Assembly (NCBI RefSeq): GCF_004803715.2
Contig: NZ_CP039383.2
Location: forward strand, 930,001-994,000
Direction of reading: 5' to 3'
From: Luteimonas yindakuii
Lineage (GTDB): Bacteria > Pseudomonadota > Gammaproteobacteria > Xanthomonadales > Xanthomonadaceae
Length of the DNA stretch: 64,000 bases
The position numbers and the translations under genes were made by a program. Positions 1 to 7,773 of the stretch are shown in pieces. The first letter of the stretch is position 1, and every line of letters starts with the position of its first letter. A model generated the notes under the pieces. That model ran no database searches. It was given only the letters and a program-made list of their open reading frames with translations, and was not told the DNA's origin.

Positions 1-1467
1 CAGCGCCCACTGCCGGTGCTTCTGGATGGTGCCGTCGCGGAAGCCCGCGCCGTCCATGCCGAATACGCCGTCCTCCATGTCGGTGTCGTCGTACTGGCCG
101 CCGACGGTGACCACGTGGTCGCCCAGCGGCAACTCCAGCATGGTGTCGAACACCAGGCCCTCGAGCTCCAGCGTGCGCAGCTGCCTTGGCAGGAAGGCCT
201 GCAGGCGTGCGAGTTCCGCGGCGGTCAGGCGACTGGATTCGATGCCAGCCAGGCCGGTGCCGTTGTTGCAGTAGGCGGCCTGCCCGCGACGCGCGCAGAC
301 GTCGTTCCACAAGGTCTGCAGTTCGCCGCGTTCGGCGACGGTGAGCGGCAGCGAACGGCCGAGATTGCTGCTTTCGTGCCGGGTGAGGCTGGTGGTGCTG
401 GTGCCGAAGGACCAGCGGCCGACATGGCTCAGCGCGAGCTGGTCGCGCTCGTAACGCTGGTAGGCGGTGTAGCCGACGCGCGGCTGCACCACGCGGCGGG
501 TCACGGTGCCGGTGCCGCCGGGCGCGGGGATCACCGCGTTGCCGGTCCGCCACAGGCTCTCGATGCTGTCGAGCGTGCCGGTCTGGCCGCTGGAGTTGTC
601 GTACTTCAGCCGCGAGCGGTCGTAGTCGAGGAGGATGTCGTGGTCGTCGTTCGGAGTGAACGCAAGGCGCACGCCGGCATTCCAGTTGGTCGCGGCGACC
701 TGCTTGCCGCCACCGCCGAAGCCGAGCGTGCGGTCCCACAGCGTGCCGTCGGGCAGCGGCAGCGGATCCCAGTCGGGAATCGACTCGTCGCGGTCGTACC
801 AGCTGCCGCGCACCGCCAGCCCGAGCCGTTCGGCGACCAGTGGCCCGCCCACGTACAGATCTGTCTTGCGCGCATCGCCGAATTCGTCTTCCTGCTGGAA
901 GGTATGTGCCTGGGTCACGGCGCCATGCCAGGCCGTGCCGACCTTGCGGGTGATGATGTTGACCACCCCGCCCATCGCGTCGGAGCCGTACAGCGTCGAC
1001 ATCGGCCCGCGCACCACCTCGATGCGCTCGATCGCCTCCATCGGCGGCACGAAGCTGAACTGCCCGCCGCCGAAGTTGTTCGGATAGAGGTCGCCGACAT
1101 TGCTCTGACGGCGACCGTCGATCAGCACCAGCGTGTAGTCCGATCCCAGGCCACGCATGCTGATGGTGGCCTCGCCGTTCTTGTCGGTGCTCTCCATGCC
1201 GACGTCGAGCCCCTCGATGTCGCGCAGCGCATCGACGAGGTTGGCGTACGGGCGGCGGGCGAGCTCGTCGCGGGTGACGACGGTGATGCTGGCCGGCGCG
1301 TCGGTGATCTTCTGCTCGAAACCGGTGGCGGTGACCACGATGGTGTCGAAATCACGGGTCTGCAGGGCCGGATCGGCGAGCACCTGGCCGCTCAGGCCGA
1401 AGGCGAGGGCGATGGTCAACAGGTGGCGGCGCGGGCGGGTATGCCGGCGAGGGGAAACTGCGTGCAT
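1..1467 (-). CDS. TonB-dependent siderophore receptor (partial, C-terminus beyond the window)
   Basis: An outer-membrane beta-barrel receptor that imports a ferric chelate using TonB energy. The 489 visible codons read in frame from an ATG at 1465-1467 to base 1. They begin with an Arg-rich signal peptide ending near GQVLA, followed by a TonB-box-like stretch (DFDTIVVTATG). The plug domain carries RIEVVRGPMSTLYGSDAMGG and GVVNIITR, which are hallmarks of the FepA/CirA/IrgA group. The barrel continues out of the window. A Fur box and a TATAAT -10 lie about 100 bases upstream, so iron repression is very likely. The catecholate class is inferred from the plug motifs. The ligand cannot be told from sequence alone. 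Confidence 0.9.
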   Translation of the reverse strand, partial: MHAVSPRRHTRPRRHLLTIALAFGLSGQVLADPALQTRDFDTIVVTATGFEQKITDAPASITVVTRDELARRPYANLVDALRDIEGLDVGMESTDKNGEATISMRGLGSDYTLVLIDGRRQSNVGDLYPNNFGGGQFSFVPPMEAIERIEVVRGPMSTLYGSDAMGGVVNIITRKVGTAWHGAVTQAHTFQQEDEFGDARKTDLYVGGPLVAERLGLAVRGSWYDRDESIPDWDPLPLPDGTLWDRTLGFGGGGKQVAATNWNAGVRLAFTPNDDHDILLDYDRSRLKYDNSSGQTGTLDSIESLWRTGNAVIPAPGGTGTVTRRVVQPRVGYTAYQRYERDQLALSHVGRWSFGTSTTSLTRHESSNLGRSLPLTVAERGELQTLWNDVCARRGQAAYCNNGTGLAGIESSRLTAAELARLQAFLPRQLRTLELEGLVFDTMLELPLGDHVVTVGGQYDDTDMEDGVFGMDGAGFRDGTIQKHRQWAL

Positions 1468-1567
1468 CCAGGTGGCTCCGGGAATCGGGACGGAAGGATC
1501 CTGAAGCCGGGTCTGGCGGTGGCTGGACGGCGTCGCAGGAGGGAGGCGGCTCCCGCCTCCGATGCGA

Positions 1568-1591
1568 ATTATAATGAGAACGATTCGCAAT
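1568..1591 (-). promoter_or_regulatory. Fur box overlapping the receptor promoter
   Basis: The 7-1-7 element TGAGAAC-G-ATTCGCA (1575-1589), within AATGAGAACGATTCGCAAT, is close to the Fur consensus. On the minus strand it abuts a perfect -10 TATAAT (1568-1573). A Fur dimer here would block RNA polymerase at the truncated TonB receptor gene. Binding is inferred. Confidence 0.75.
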
Positions 1592-1629
1592 AAAAGACGG
1601 CTGCGCGCATTTTTTCTGCAGCCGCCCGC

Positions 1630-1950
1630 TCAGCGGTCGTCGCGGGTCCAGATCCCGCCGTCGCGCAGCTCGACCGGAAATTTCACCACCGGCCCGTACG
1701 CGGGCGGGCACAGCGGGCGGCCGTCGCGGATATCGAAGCGGGCGCCATGCAGGGCGCACTCGACGCTGCCCTCGGAAGCGTCGAAATGGCCGGCCGAGAG
1801 CTCGAAATCCTCGTGGCTGCAGCGGTCTTCCAGTGCGTAGTACGCACCGTCGAGGTTGAACACCAGGATCGGCGTGTCACCGTCCCAGGCTACGCGGGTC
1901 TCGCCGGGCAGCAGCTCGGCGGTGGTGCAGACGAAGGTCCAGTCGCTCAT
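1630..1950 (-). CDS. Rieske-type [2Fe-2S] ferredoxin
   Basis: A 106-residue soluble ferredoxin-like protein made of a single Rieske domain. The cluster ligands are visible as C44-S-H46 and C65-A-L-H68, the CxH...CxxH pattern of ferredoxin subunits of ring-hydroxylating oxygenases and related small Rieske proteins. No oxygenase subunit lies next to it, so its redox partner is unknown. It is followed by the iron-regulated receptor and preceded by a GNAT gene on the same strand. A general electron-transfer role is the most I would claim. The start ATG (1948-1950) fits the family length. Confidence 0.85.
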   Translation of the reverse strand: MSDWTFVCTTAELLPGETRVAWDGDTPILVFNLDGAYYALEDRCSHEDFELSAGHFDASEGSVECALHGARFDIRDGRPLCPPAYGPVVKFPVELRDGGIWTRDDR

Positions 1951-2039
1951 GTGCGCATTGTAGGGAGTCCGCGCGTGCCCGCCGCGGTTGCGTGCGGACG
2001 CATCACCGCTGCGCAAGGCCGGGCTCGCAGCGCCCTGGA

Positions 2040-2588
2040 TCAACCAGCGGCCCGTAGCGGCTTGTGCAGCACCTCGAAGCGGAGATCGTCGCGCTTCGGG
2101 ATGCCGAAGCGGGTGTCGCCATAGGGAAAGGGCAGGACCTCGCCGGTACGGCGGTAACCGAGGCGCACATACCAGGCGATGAGTTCGTCGCGGACATCGA
2201 TGACGGTCATCCGCATCGCGGGCAGGTCCCATTCGTGGCCGGCGATGCGCTCGCATTCGGCCAGCATGGCGCGCCCGATACCGCCGCCCTGGCGGCGGGG
2301 GTCGACCGCGAACATCCCGAAATAGCCCTGGCCATCGACGTCGGCCACATGCGCGCAGGCGACCATGGTCGCGTCCGCGGTACCGGCAACGACTACCCGG
2401 CTGCGCGGCCGTTCGATATCCGCGCGCAGCAGGGTCGGATCGATGCGGTCGCCGTCGAGCAGGTCGGCTTCCGTGGTCCAGCCGACGCGGCTGGCGTCGC
2501 CGCGATAGGCCGAGGTCACCAGGGTTACCAGCGCCGGCACGTCGGCGGCCGTCGCGGCACGGAAATACAGCGGGAGCACTTCGGACAT
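2040..2588 (-). CDS. GNAT family N-acetyltransferase
   Basis: A 182-residue acyl-CoA-dependent N-acetyltransferase. The acetyl-CoA-binding motif A is clear: FAVDPRRQGGGIGRAML, with the R-x-x-G-x-G/A core at about residues 98-105. The preceding strand (GYFGMF) and the C-terminal WYVRLGYRRTGE complete the fold. The substrate, which could be a small molecule or a protein N-terminus, cannot be predicted. It stands alone between the Rieske gene and the LtaS-like gene, with 89 and 85 bases on either side, so it may be its own unit. The start was chosen at the ATG that gives the full fold without a low-complexity leader. Confidence 0.85.
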   Translation of the reverse strand: MSEVLPLYFRAATAADVPALVTLVTSAYRGDASRVGWTTEADLLDGDRIDPTLLRADIERPRSRVVVAGTADATMVACAHVADVDGQGYFGMFAVDPRRQGGGIGRAMLAECERIAGHEWDLPAMRMTVIDVRDELIAWYVRLGYRRTGEVLPFPYGDTRFGIPKRDDLRFEVLHKPLRAAG

Positions 2589-2673
2589 TCGATGTTCGCG
2601 CACGGGTGGGATGCGGTGTTGTCCGGAAATCCGCGAGGGAATGCAAGCGGCTCCCCGTTCGTGGCCGTGCCGC

Positions 2674-4644
2674 CTACGGCCCCTCCGGAAGCCGGTACCA
2701 CCCACGCTCGTAGGCGACCGTGCCCCACAGCGCATGCAGCGTCGCCAGCCTCTGCGCCTCCGCCGAGGGCGCCCCGGATGCGACCAGTGGACGTCCCGGC
2801 CGGTGCACGAACGCGCGCGGCGCCTGCCCTGGCTGCAGGACCACGAGCGTGCCGTCGTCTTCCAGCCAGCCGAAGTTCGCGTCGTACTGCATCGGTGCCC
2901 GGCCGTGCGCGGCCGGGTCGTCGCGGTTGAGGTCGCGGCCCAGCAGTGGTGTCGCATCGTCGATGCCGAGCAGCGACAGCAGGGTCGGCGCCAGGTCGAT
3001 CTGGCTCACCAGCCGGGCGTCGCGGCGCGGCTCGATGCCGGCGCCGAGGATCAGGCCCGGAATGCGGAAATTGTCCACCGGCACCAGCGACTGGCCGAGC
3101 ACGCGGGAGTCATGGTCGGCCACCACCAGGAACACGGTGTCGGCCCAGTAGTCGGAGGACATCGCGCGGTCGAAGAAGCCGCCCAGCGCATGGTCGGCGT
3201 ACTTGGCGGCGTTGTTGCGCGTCGCCTTCGGGGCGTCGTACAGCTCGATGCTGTCGTCTGGGAATTCGAACGGATCGTGGTTGCTCGAGGTGAAGACGAA
3301 ACCGAAGAACGGCGTGCCGGCTGCGTGGAGACGCTCGAAGTCCGCATGTGCCTCGGCGAACAGGTCCTCGTCGGAGACGCCCCAGGAGCCGGCGAAACGC
3401 GGCGCAGCATGATCCTTGCGCTCGATGATCCGCTCGAAGCCGTTGCCGAGGAAGAAGCCGCGCATGTTGTCGAAATGGCTCTCGCCGCCGTAGTGGAACG
3501 CGGTGTCGTAGCCGTGGCGACGCAGGAGCCCGGCGAGGGTGAAGAAGTCCTGCTGCGCGCGCGGCCGCTTCACCACCGCGACCGACGGCGTGGGCGGATA
3601 GCCGCTCACGACCGCCTCGATGCCGCGCACCGAGCGCGTGCCGGTGGCATAGAGCCGGTCGAAGGCCCAGCCGCGGGTGGCGAGCGCATCGAAGCGCGGG
3701 GTGAGCGGCAACCCGCCCAGGCTGCCGACGAAACGCGCGCCGAGGCTTTCCTCCAGCACGATCACCAGGTTGCGTGGCGGGCCGTGATGGACCGGGTAGC
3801 GCCTGAGCAGCAGCGGTGTCGACGCATCCTCGATGACCGTGGCGCCGGGCCACGCGGCGCTGATGCCGCGCAGCGCGTCGGCCACGGCCTCGTCCGGCGT
3901 GGTGGTGTCGTAGATGCGCGCGCCGGGGTCGTGCCGCAGTTCGTCGCGGATCGCGAACGCCAGCGAATAGAACGAGTTGAGCGGCAGGGTGTTCACCGTG
4001 GCATCGGTGGAGAACGCGAGCATGGCCGGGTTCATGGGCCGGTGCCCCAGCGTGGAGCGGATGCCCAGCGTGCAGGCCAGCATGACCACGACCGCACCCA
4101 GCGCGCGCACCGCCCCGGTGCCGGGATGGTGCGGATGCCGCGCGAGCAGCCGGCGGGCGAGCCGGTAGGCGAGCCACGCGGCGGCCAGCGTGACCAGCAC
4201 GGTGGCCAGCCCCGTCAGCAGGTGGCCCTTGGCCAGCATCGACGACACTTCGCGCGGGTAGGCGAGGTACTCGATGAACAACCGGTTGGGCCGCAGCCCG
4301 TACTCGGCCATGAACGCCGGCGTGGCGGCTTCCAGCGCCACCGGGATCGCCAGTGCAAGCGCCAGCCACACGGCGAACACGATCGCCACCTGCGGGCGCC
4401 GTGCAAGCGACGCGGGCAGCAGCAGGTAGGCGGCCGCCGCAATGCCCAGCCACATGCACATCGCGGCCACGTCCACGCGGACGCCATGGACAAGGACCGG
4501 CGCCCATCCGCCGGCGGCGCCCACCGCATCCGCTTGCCACAGCGACAGCCCGAGCCGCGACAGCGACAGCAGCAGCAGGCCGAGCACGAAGATCGACAGG
4601 AAGGGCAGCAGCGGCGCAAGACCGTGCCGGAGCGTCTGTGGCAT
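2674..4644 (-). CDS. LTA synthase-like sulfatase-fold phosphoglycerol transferase
   Basis: A 656-residue inner-membrane enzyme with five predicted N-terminal membrane segments and a large extracytoplasmic alkaline-phosphatase/sulfatase domain (from about residue 260). LtaS-family marks are EESLGARF (metal-binding Glu), YATGTRSVRG (nucleophilic Thr in the TGTRS turn), HYGGESHFDN, and the Asp-His metal site VVADHDSRV. Members move a phosphoglycerol-type group from a lipid donor onto an envelope glycan. In Gram-negatives the acceptors include membrane-derived glucans (OpgB) or unknown polymers. It lies next to a two-component system and lipid A-type modifying genes, suggesting an envelope-modification role. 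A GTG at 4675-4677 would add 11 residues, but the ATG at 4642-4644 gives a better N-terminus. Confidence 0.85.
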   Translation of the reverse strand: MPQTLRHGLAPLLPFLSIFVLGLLLLSLSRLGLSLWQADAVGAAGGWAPVLVHGVRVDVAAMCMWLGIAAAAYLLLPASLARRPQVAIVFAVWLALALAIPVALEAATPAFMAEYGLRPNRLFIEYLAYPREVSSMLAKGHLLTGLATVLVTLAAAWLAYRLARRLLARHPHHPGTGAVRALGAVVVMLACTLGIRSTLGHRPMNPAMLAFSTDATVNTLPLNSFYSLAFAIRDELRHDPGARIYDTTTPDEAVADALRGISAAWPGATVIEDASTPLLLRRYPVHHGPPRNLVIVLEESLGARFVGSLGGLPLTPRFDALATRGWAFDRLYATGTRSVRGIEAVVSGYPPTPSVAVVKRPRAQQDFFTLAGLLRRHGYDTAFHYGGESHFDNMRGFFLGNGFERIIERKDHAAPRFAGSWGVSDEDLFAEAHADFERLHAAGTPFFGFVFTSSNHDPFEFPDDSIELYDAPKATRNNAAKYADHALGGFFDRAMSSDYWADTVFLVVADHDSRVLGQSLVPVDNFRIPGLILGAGIEPRRDARLVSQIDLAPTLLSLLGIDDATPLLGRDLNRDDPAAHGRAPMQYDANFGWLEDDGTLVVLQPGQAPRAFVHRPGRPLVASGAPSAEAQRLATLHALWGTVAYERGWYRLPEGP

Positions 4645-4748
4645 TGCGCAACACCCGAGCGGACTCACCGGCAACACCGGCGTGTCCGGTCAGGATTCGC
4701 GCGTGGGGGTCGGAAAGTTGTCGGAACGGCGCGACGGCGAAGCGCGGC

Positions 4749-6023
4749 TCAGCCCTGCTGCGCACCGCCGAAGTCGAGCCGTGCCACCGTGCCCTGGTCG
4801 CCACCGGGTTCGATCGTCAGCCGCCAGCCCAGGTGTTCGCTGAGGCGGGCGATCAGGGCCAGCCCGATGCCCGAACCACGGTCGCTGCCGCGCGCCAGGC
4901 GCGCGTACAGCGCGCTGATCTCCTCGGGCGTCATGCCGTGGCCAGGGTCGCGGATCTCTACCCGCCCCGCACCGTCGAGGGTGAGGCGGATCTCGCCGCG
5001 GTCGCTGTGTTCGATCGCGTTGCGCAGCAGGTTGCCGACGGCCAGGCGCACCACGGCCTCGGGTGCCACCAGCGTGCAGGGTTGCAGCGGGCCGACCAGG
5101 AACGTGAGGTCCTTGTCCGCGGCGAGGTGGCGATGGTCGTCGACCACCGCAGGCAGCATCTCGTCGAGGCGGAAGCGCTCCGCTGCGGCGGTGACGCGCT
5201 CGGGATCCTTGGCCAGCAGCAACAGCATGGAGATCAGTTGCTCGACCTCGCGGGTGGCGCGCGCGATCCGCTGGAGCTGGCGCGGCGCATCATCGCCGGC
5301 CCCGGTGAGCGCGATCTGCGCGGCGCTGCGGATCACCGCCATCGGCGTACGCAGCTCGTGGCTGGCGGTATCGATGAAGGCGCGCTCGCGGTCGACGAAC
5401 TGGTCGTTGCGGGCAAGATAATCGTTGAGCGCACCGGCGATCACCGTCAGCTCCGAACTCGCACGCGCGGGCACCTCGATGCGCAGGCCGCGGCGGTCGG
5501 GCGACAGCGTGCCGATGTCGGCGGCAAGGTCGCGCAGCGGGCGCGCGAGCAGGCGCGCGCCGAAGTAGACCGCGATGCCGAGCAGCAGCATGAACAGCAC
5601 CGACGAGGCGATCACCGGTTTCACGAGCTCCCACTCGAGGTCCTCGAAGCCGTCGATGTCGAGCGCGAGCGCGTAGCGGATGCCGGCCTCCTCGCGGACC
5701 AGCACCACCCACTCGTTGTCGCCGAAGAACACGTTGTCGTGCAGGCCCGGAGCAAGTGGACGCAGGGCATCCGGTGTCCGTGCGTCCGCCGCATCCAGGA
5801 TGTGGAGGTCGAGCCGGCCGTTGTTGCGCCAGCCGAAGTCGGGATCGTGCCGGCGCCGCTCGAGCAGGTCGTCCATCGACGTTTCCAGCATCGCCTGCCA
5901 GACCATCCGCTCGGCCTGTTCGTTGACCAGCAGGCCGTGCACGAACAGCGCGACGCTGAGCAGGACCCCGTAGACCACCAGGCCAAGCGTGATCTGGCGG
6001 GTGAGGCTAGGACGCGTACGCAT
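4749..6023 (-). CDS. ColS/PmrB-like sensor histidine kinase
   Basis: A 424-residue inner-membrane kinase. It has TM1 at about 10-30, a periplasmic loop to about 135, TM2 at about 136-156, a HAMP region, a HisKA H-box with H222 in SHELRTP, an N-box (NLLRNAIEHS), a G1 box (DPGHGM) and a G2 box (GSGIGLAL). The short periplasmic loop contains E127-D-L-E130 plus H29 and E38, a pattern like the metal-sensing ExxE site described for ColS kinases. That assignment rests on memory of the family and is inference. Its start overlaps the regulator stop by 17 bases, so the two are translationally coupled. Targets are probably the neighbouring envelope-modifying genes. Confidence 0.88.
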   Translation of the reverse strand: MRTRPSLTRQITLGLVVYGVLLSVALFVHGLLVNEQAERMVWQAMLETSMDDLLERRRHDPDFGWRNNGRLDLHILDAADARTPDALRPLAPGLHDNVFFGDNEWVVLVREEAGIRYALALDIDGFEDLEWELVKPVIASSVLFMLLLGIAVYFGARLLARPLRDLAADIGTLSPDRRGLRIEVPARASSELTVIAGALNDYLARNDQFVDRERAFIDTASHELRTPMAVIRSAAQIALTGAGDDAPRQLQRIARATREVEQLISMLLLLAKDPERVTAAAERFRLDEMLPAVVDDHRHLAADKDLTFLVGPLQPCTLVAPEAVVRLAVGNLLRNAIEHSDRGEIRLTLDGAGRVEIRDPGHGMTPEEISALYARLARGSDRGSGIGLALIARLSEHLGWRLTIEPGGDQGTVARLDFGGAQQG

Positions 6024-6696
6024 CGTCGACCACGGCGACCCGGTAGCCGATGCGCGGGAGGGTGTGGATGAGCTTGACCGGCTGGTTGCCATCGACGCTG
6101 CGGCGCAGTTCGTAGATGTGCGAACGGAGCATGTCGCCATCGGGCGGCTCGTCGCCCCACAACGCGTACTCGAGCTCCCTGCGGCTGACCGCGGCCGGGC
6201 TGGCCATCATCAGCACCTGCAGCAGCTTTCGCGATGCGGGGAACAGGTGCAGCAGTTCACCTGCGCGGTGCACCTCCAGGGTGGCGAGGTCCAACCGCAG
6301 GTCGCCGACCTCGAGCTGACGGATGGCGGTGCGCCCGCGCGCGCGGACCAGCAGCGCTTCCAGGCGCACTTCCAACTCGGCAAGGTCGAACGGTTTGGTC
6401 AGGTAGTCATCGGCACCTGCGCGGAAGCCGGTGAGCTTGTCGGGCAGCTGGTCGCGTGCGGTCAGCATCAGCACCGGCGTGTCGATCCCGCGTTCACGCA
6501 TGGTCTTCAACATGGCAGGGCCTTCCATGCGCGGCAGCATCCAGTCGAGCACGACGGCGTCGTAGCTCTGGGTGACGGCAAGGTGCAGCCCCACCACGCC
6601 ATCGGGCGCGGCATCGAGGCGTGCGCCGCGTGCCTCGAAATAGGCGAACAGGCTGGCGACCAGCGGCGGGTGGTCCTCGACGATGAGCAGGCGCAT
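6007..6696 (-). CDS. OmpR-family response regulator (ColR/PmrA-like)
   Basis: A 229-residue DNA-binding regulator. The receiver domain has the acidic pocket (E7, D8), phosphoacceptor D51 in VVLDWMLP, and Lys in LTKPFD. The C-terminal winged helix has RELEYALWGDEPPDGDMLRSHIYELRR. It is the first gene of a kinase-regulator operon. The 327 bases between its start and the divergent PAP2 gene are shared promoter space, so it may control both directions. An alternative upstream start would add eight residues (MRCPGPIA). I chose MRLLIVEDH because receiver domains normally begin there. Confidence 0.92.
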   Translation of the reverse strand: MRLLIVEDHPPLVASLFAYFEARGARLDAAPDGVVGLHLAVTQSYDAVVLDWMLPRMEGPAMLKTMRERGIDTPVLMLTARDQLPDKLTGFRAGADDYLTKPFDLAELEVRLEALLVRARGRTAIRQLEVGDLRLDLATLEVHRAGELLHLFPASRKLLQVLMMASPAAVSRRELEYALWGDEPPDGDMLRSHIYELRRSVDGNQPVKLIHTLPRIGYRVAVVDDAYAS

Positions 6697-7023
6697 GGCG
6701 ATCGGTCCGGGGCAGCGCACAGGATGCGCGCCCGCGAGCGCGGCGGCCAGTGATGGCGGTACATCGGTCAGCGACCATGTCGATGGTGCGGGGCGCCATC
6801 GCCCTTAATCGGCTGCGAATGTTTTTCCGACCCGGTTCCGACGTGCACGCCGGAAAGCTGCCCGGCGCCGGCAGCGTGCCGGGAAGACGTACGGGACTGT
6901 GGTGGAACTGCCCAATACCGCGCTCGAGGCAACGGTCGACCGGTTCGGCCGTCGGCATCATCCGCTGTCCGGCAAGGCGAAGGACGCGGGCTCCGTCGCG
7001 GTCGCGGCCGCTCTCCGTGCTGC
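6697..7023. promoter_or_regulatory. Divergent promoter region between regulator and PAP2-eptA operons
   Basis: This stretch holds no convincing gene. Two weak hints of regulator sites lie together. One is a CTTAAT-N5-GCGAAT half-conserved direct repeat (6804-6820), reminiscent of PmrA boxes. The other is the T-tract TTTTTC (6822-6827), which resembles the core of ColR sites but lacks the flanking consensus. Neither is strong enough to identify the regulator. Confidence 0.25.
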
Positions 7024-7773
7024 ATGCTGGGTGTGGGCCTGCGTGCCGTGGTGAAGCCGGCTGCCACGCGTTGGGAGGCGATCGCCGCGGTGCCGGCGTT
7101 CGCGCTGCTGTTGACCGTGCCGCTGCACGGACTTGGCGGTGACCAGTGGATCGCCGACGCCCTCTATCGACTCGAGGGCGGGCGCTGGGCGCTGCGCGAT
7201 GCATGGTGGACCTCGACCCTGCTGCACGTGTGGGCAAGGCACGCGAGCATCCTGGCGTGGGTGGGCGCATGCGCGTTGCTCGCCGCCGGGATCCGCGGGC
7301 GCATGCCGCGCGAACGGCAACGGGCGCTGGCCTACCTCGTCGTGGCCGTGGCCGGCAGCGCCCTCCTGGTGGGAGTACTCAAGCAGGTCAGTGGCGTCGA
7401 TTGTCCCTGGGCGCTCGTGGCGTATGGCGGTCGCCACGCGCCCAAATCGTGGTTCGCAGGCGATGGTGCCTGTTTCCCGGCCGGCCATGCCGCCGCCGGG
7501 TATGCATGGGTCGCGAGCTACTTCGCGCTGCTGCGGATAGCGCCGCGCTGGCGTCATTGGGGACTGTGCGCAGGGCTGCTGGCAGGCACGATCTTCGGCA
7601 TCACCCAGCAGCTGCGCGGCGCGCACTTCCTGTCCCACGACGTCTGGGCCCTGGCGCTGTGCTGGGTCTGGTCCGCGGCGCTCGCGCGTGTATGGCTGTG
7701 GCGGGAGTCGTCGGCCCGTGCGCCGGAAGCGGACATCGGCAGCTTCGCCATGACGGCGAGGCGGCGACCATGA
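7024..7773 (+). CDS. PAP2-family membrane phosphatase (lipid A phosphatase-like)
   Basis: A 249-residue integral-membrane phosphatase with about six hydrophobic segments. The three PAP2 motifs are visible: C1 around KQVSGVDCPW, C2 as FPAGHAAAG (PSGH-like, catalytic His), and C3 as RGAHFLSHDVWA (Arg and His of SRxxxxxHxxxD). Such proteins dephosphorylate lipid phosphates in the periplasm. LpxE/LpxF relatives remove lipid A phosphates, and undecaprenyl-pyrophosphate phosphatases share the fold. Its stop overlaps the eptA start as ATGA, so the phosphatase and the phosphoethanolamine transferase are made together. This supports a lipid A or phospholipid headgroup role. The exact substrate is inference. 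Confidence 0.85.
   Translation: MLGVGLRAVVKPAATRWEAIAAVPAFALLLTVPLHGLGGDQWIADALYRLEGGRWALRDAWWTSTLLHVWARHASILAWVGACALLAAGIRGRMPRERQRALAYLVVAVAGSALLVGVLKQVSGVDCPWALVAYGGRHAPKSWFAGDGACFPAGHAAAGYAWVASYFALLRIAPRWRHWGLCAGLLAGTIFGITQQLRGAHFLSHDVWALALCWVWSAALARVWLWRESSARAPEADIGSFAMTARRRP

Noticed and set aside
2611..5421. A 936-codon open frame on the plus strand
   Set aside because: It is antisense to the LtaS-like and histidine kinase genes, lacks any domain, and is a by-product of high GC third positions.
6822..6827. TTTTTC tract as a ColR-binding site
   Set aside because: Only the T-tract core fits. The flanking consensus positions fail, so it is mentioned only as a weak hint.
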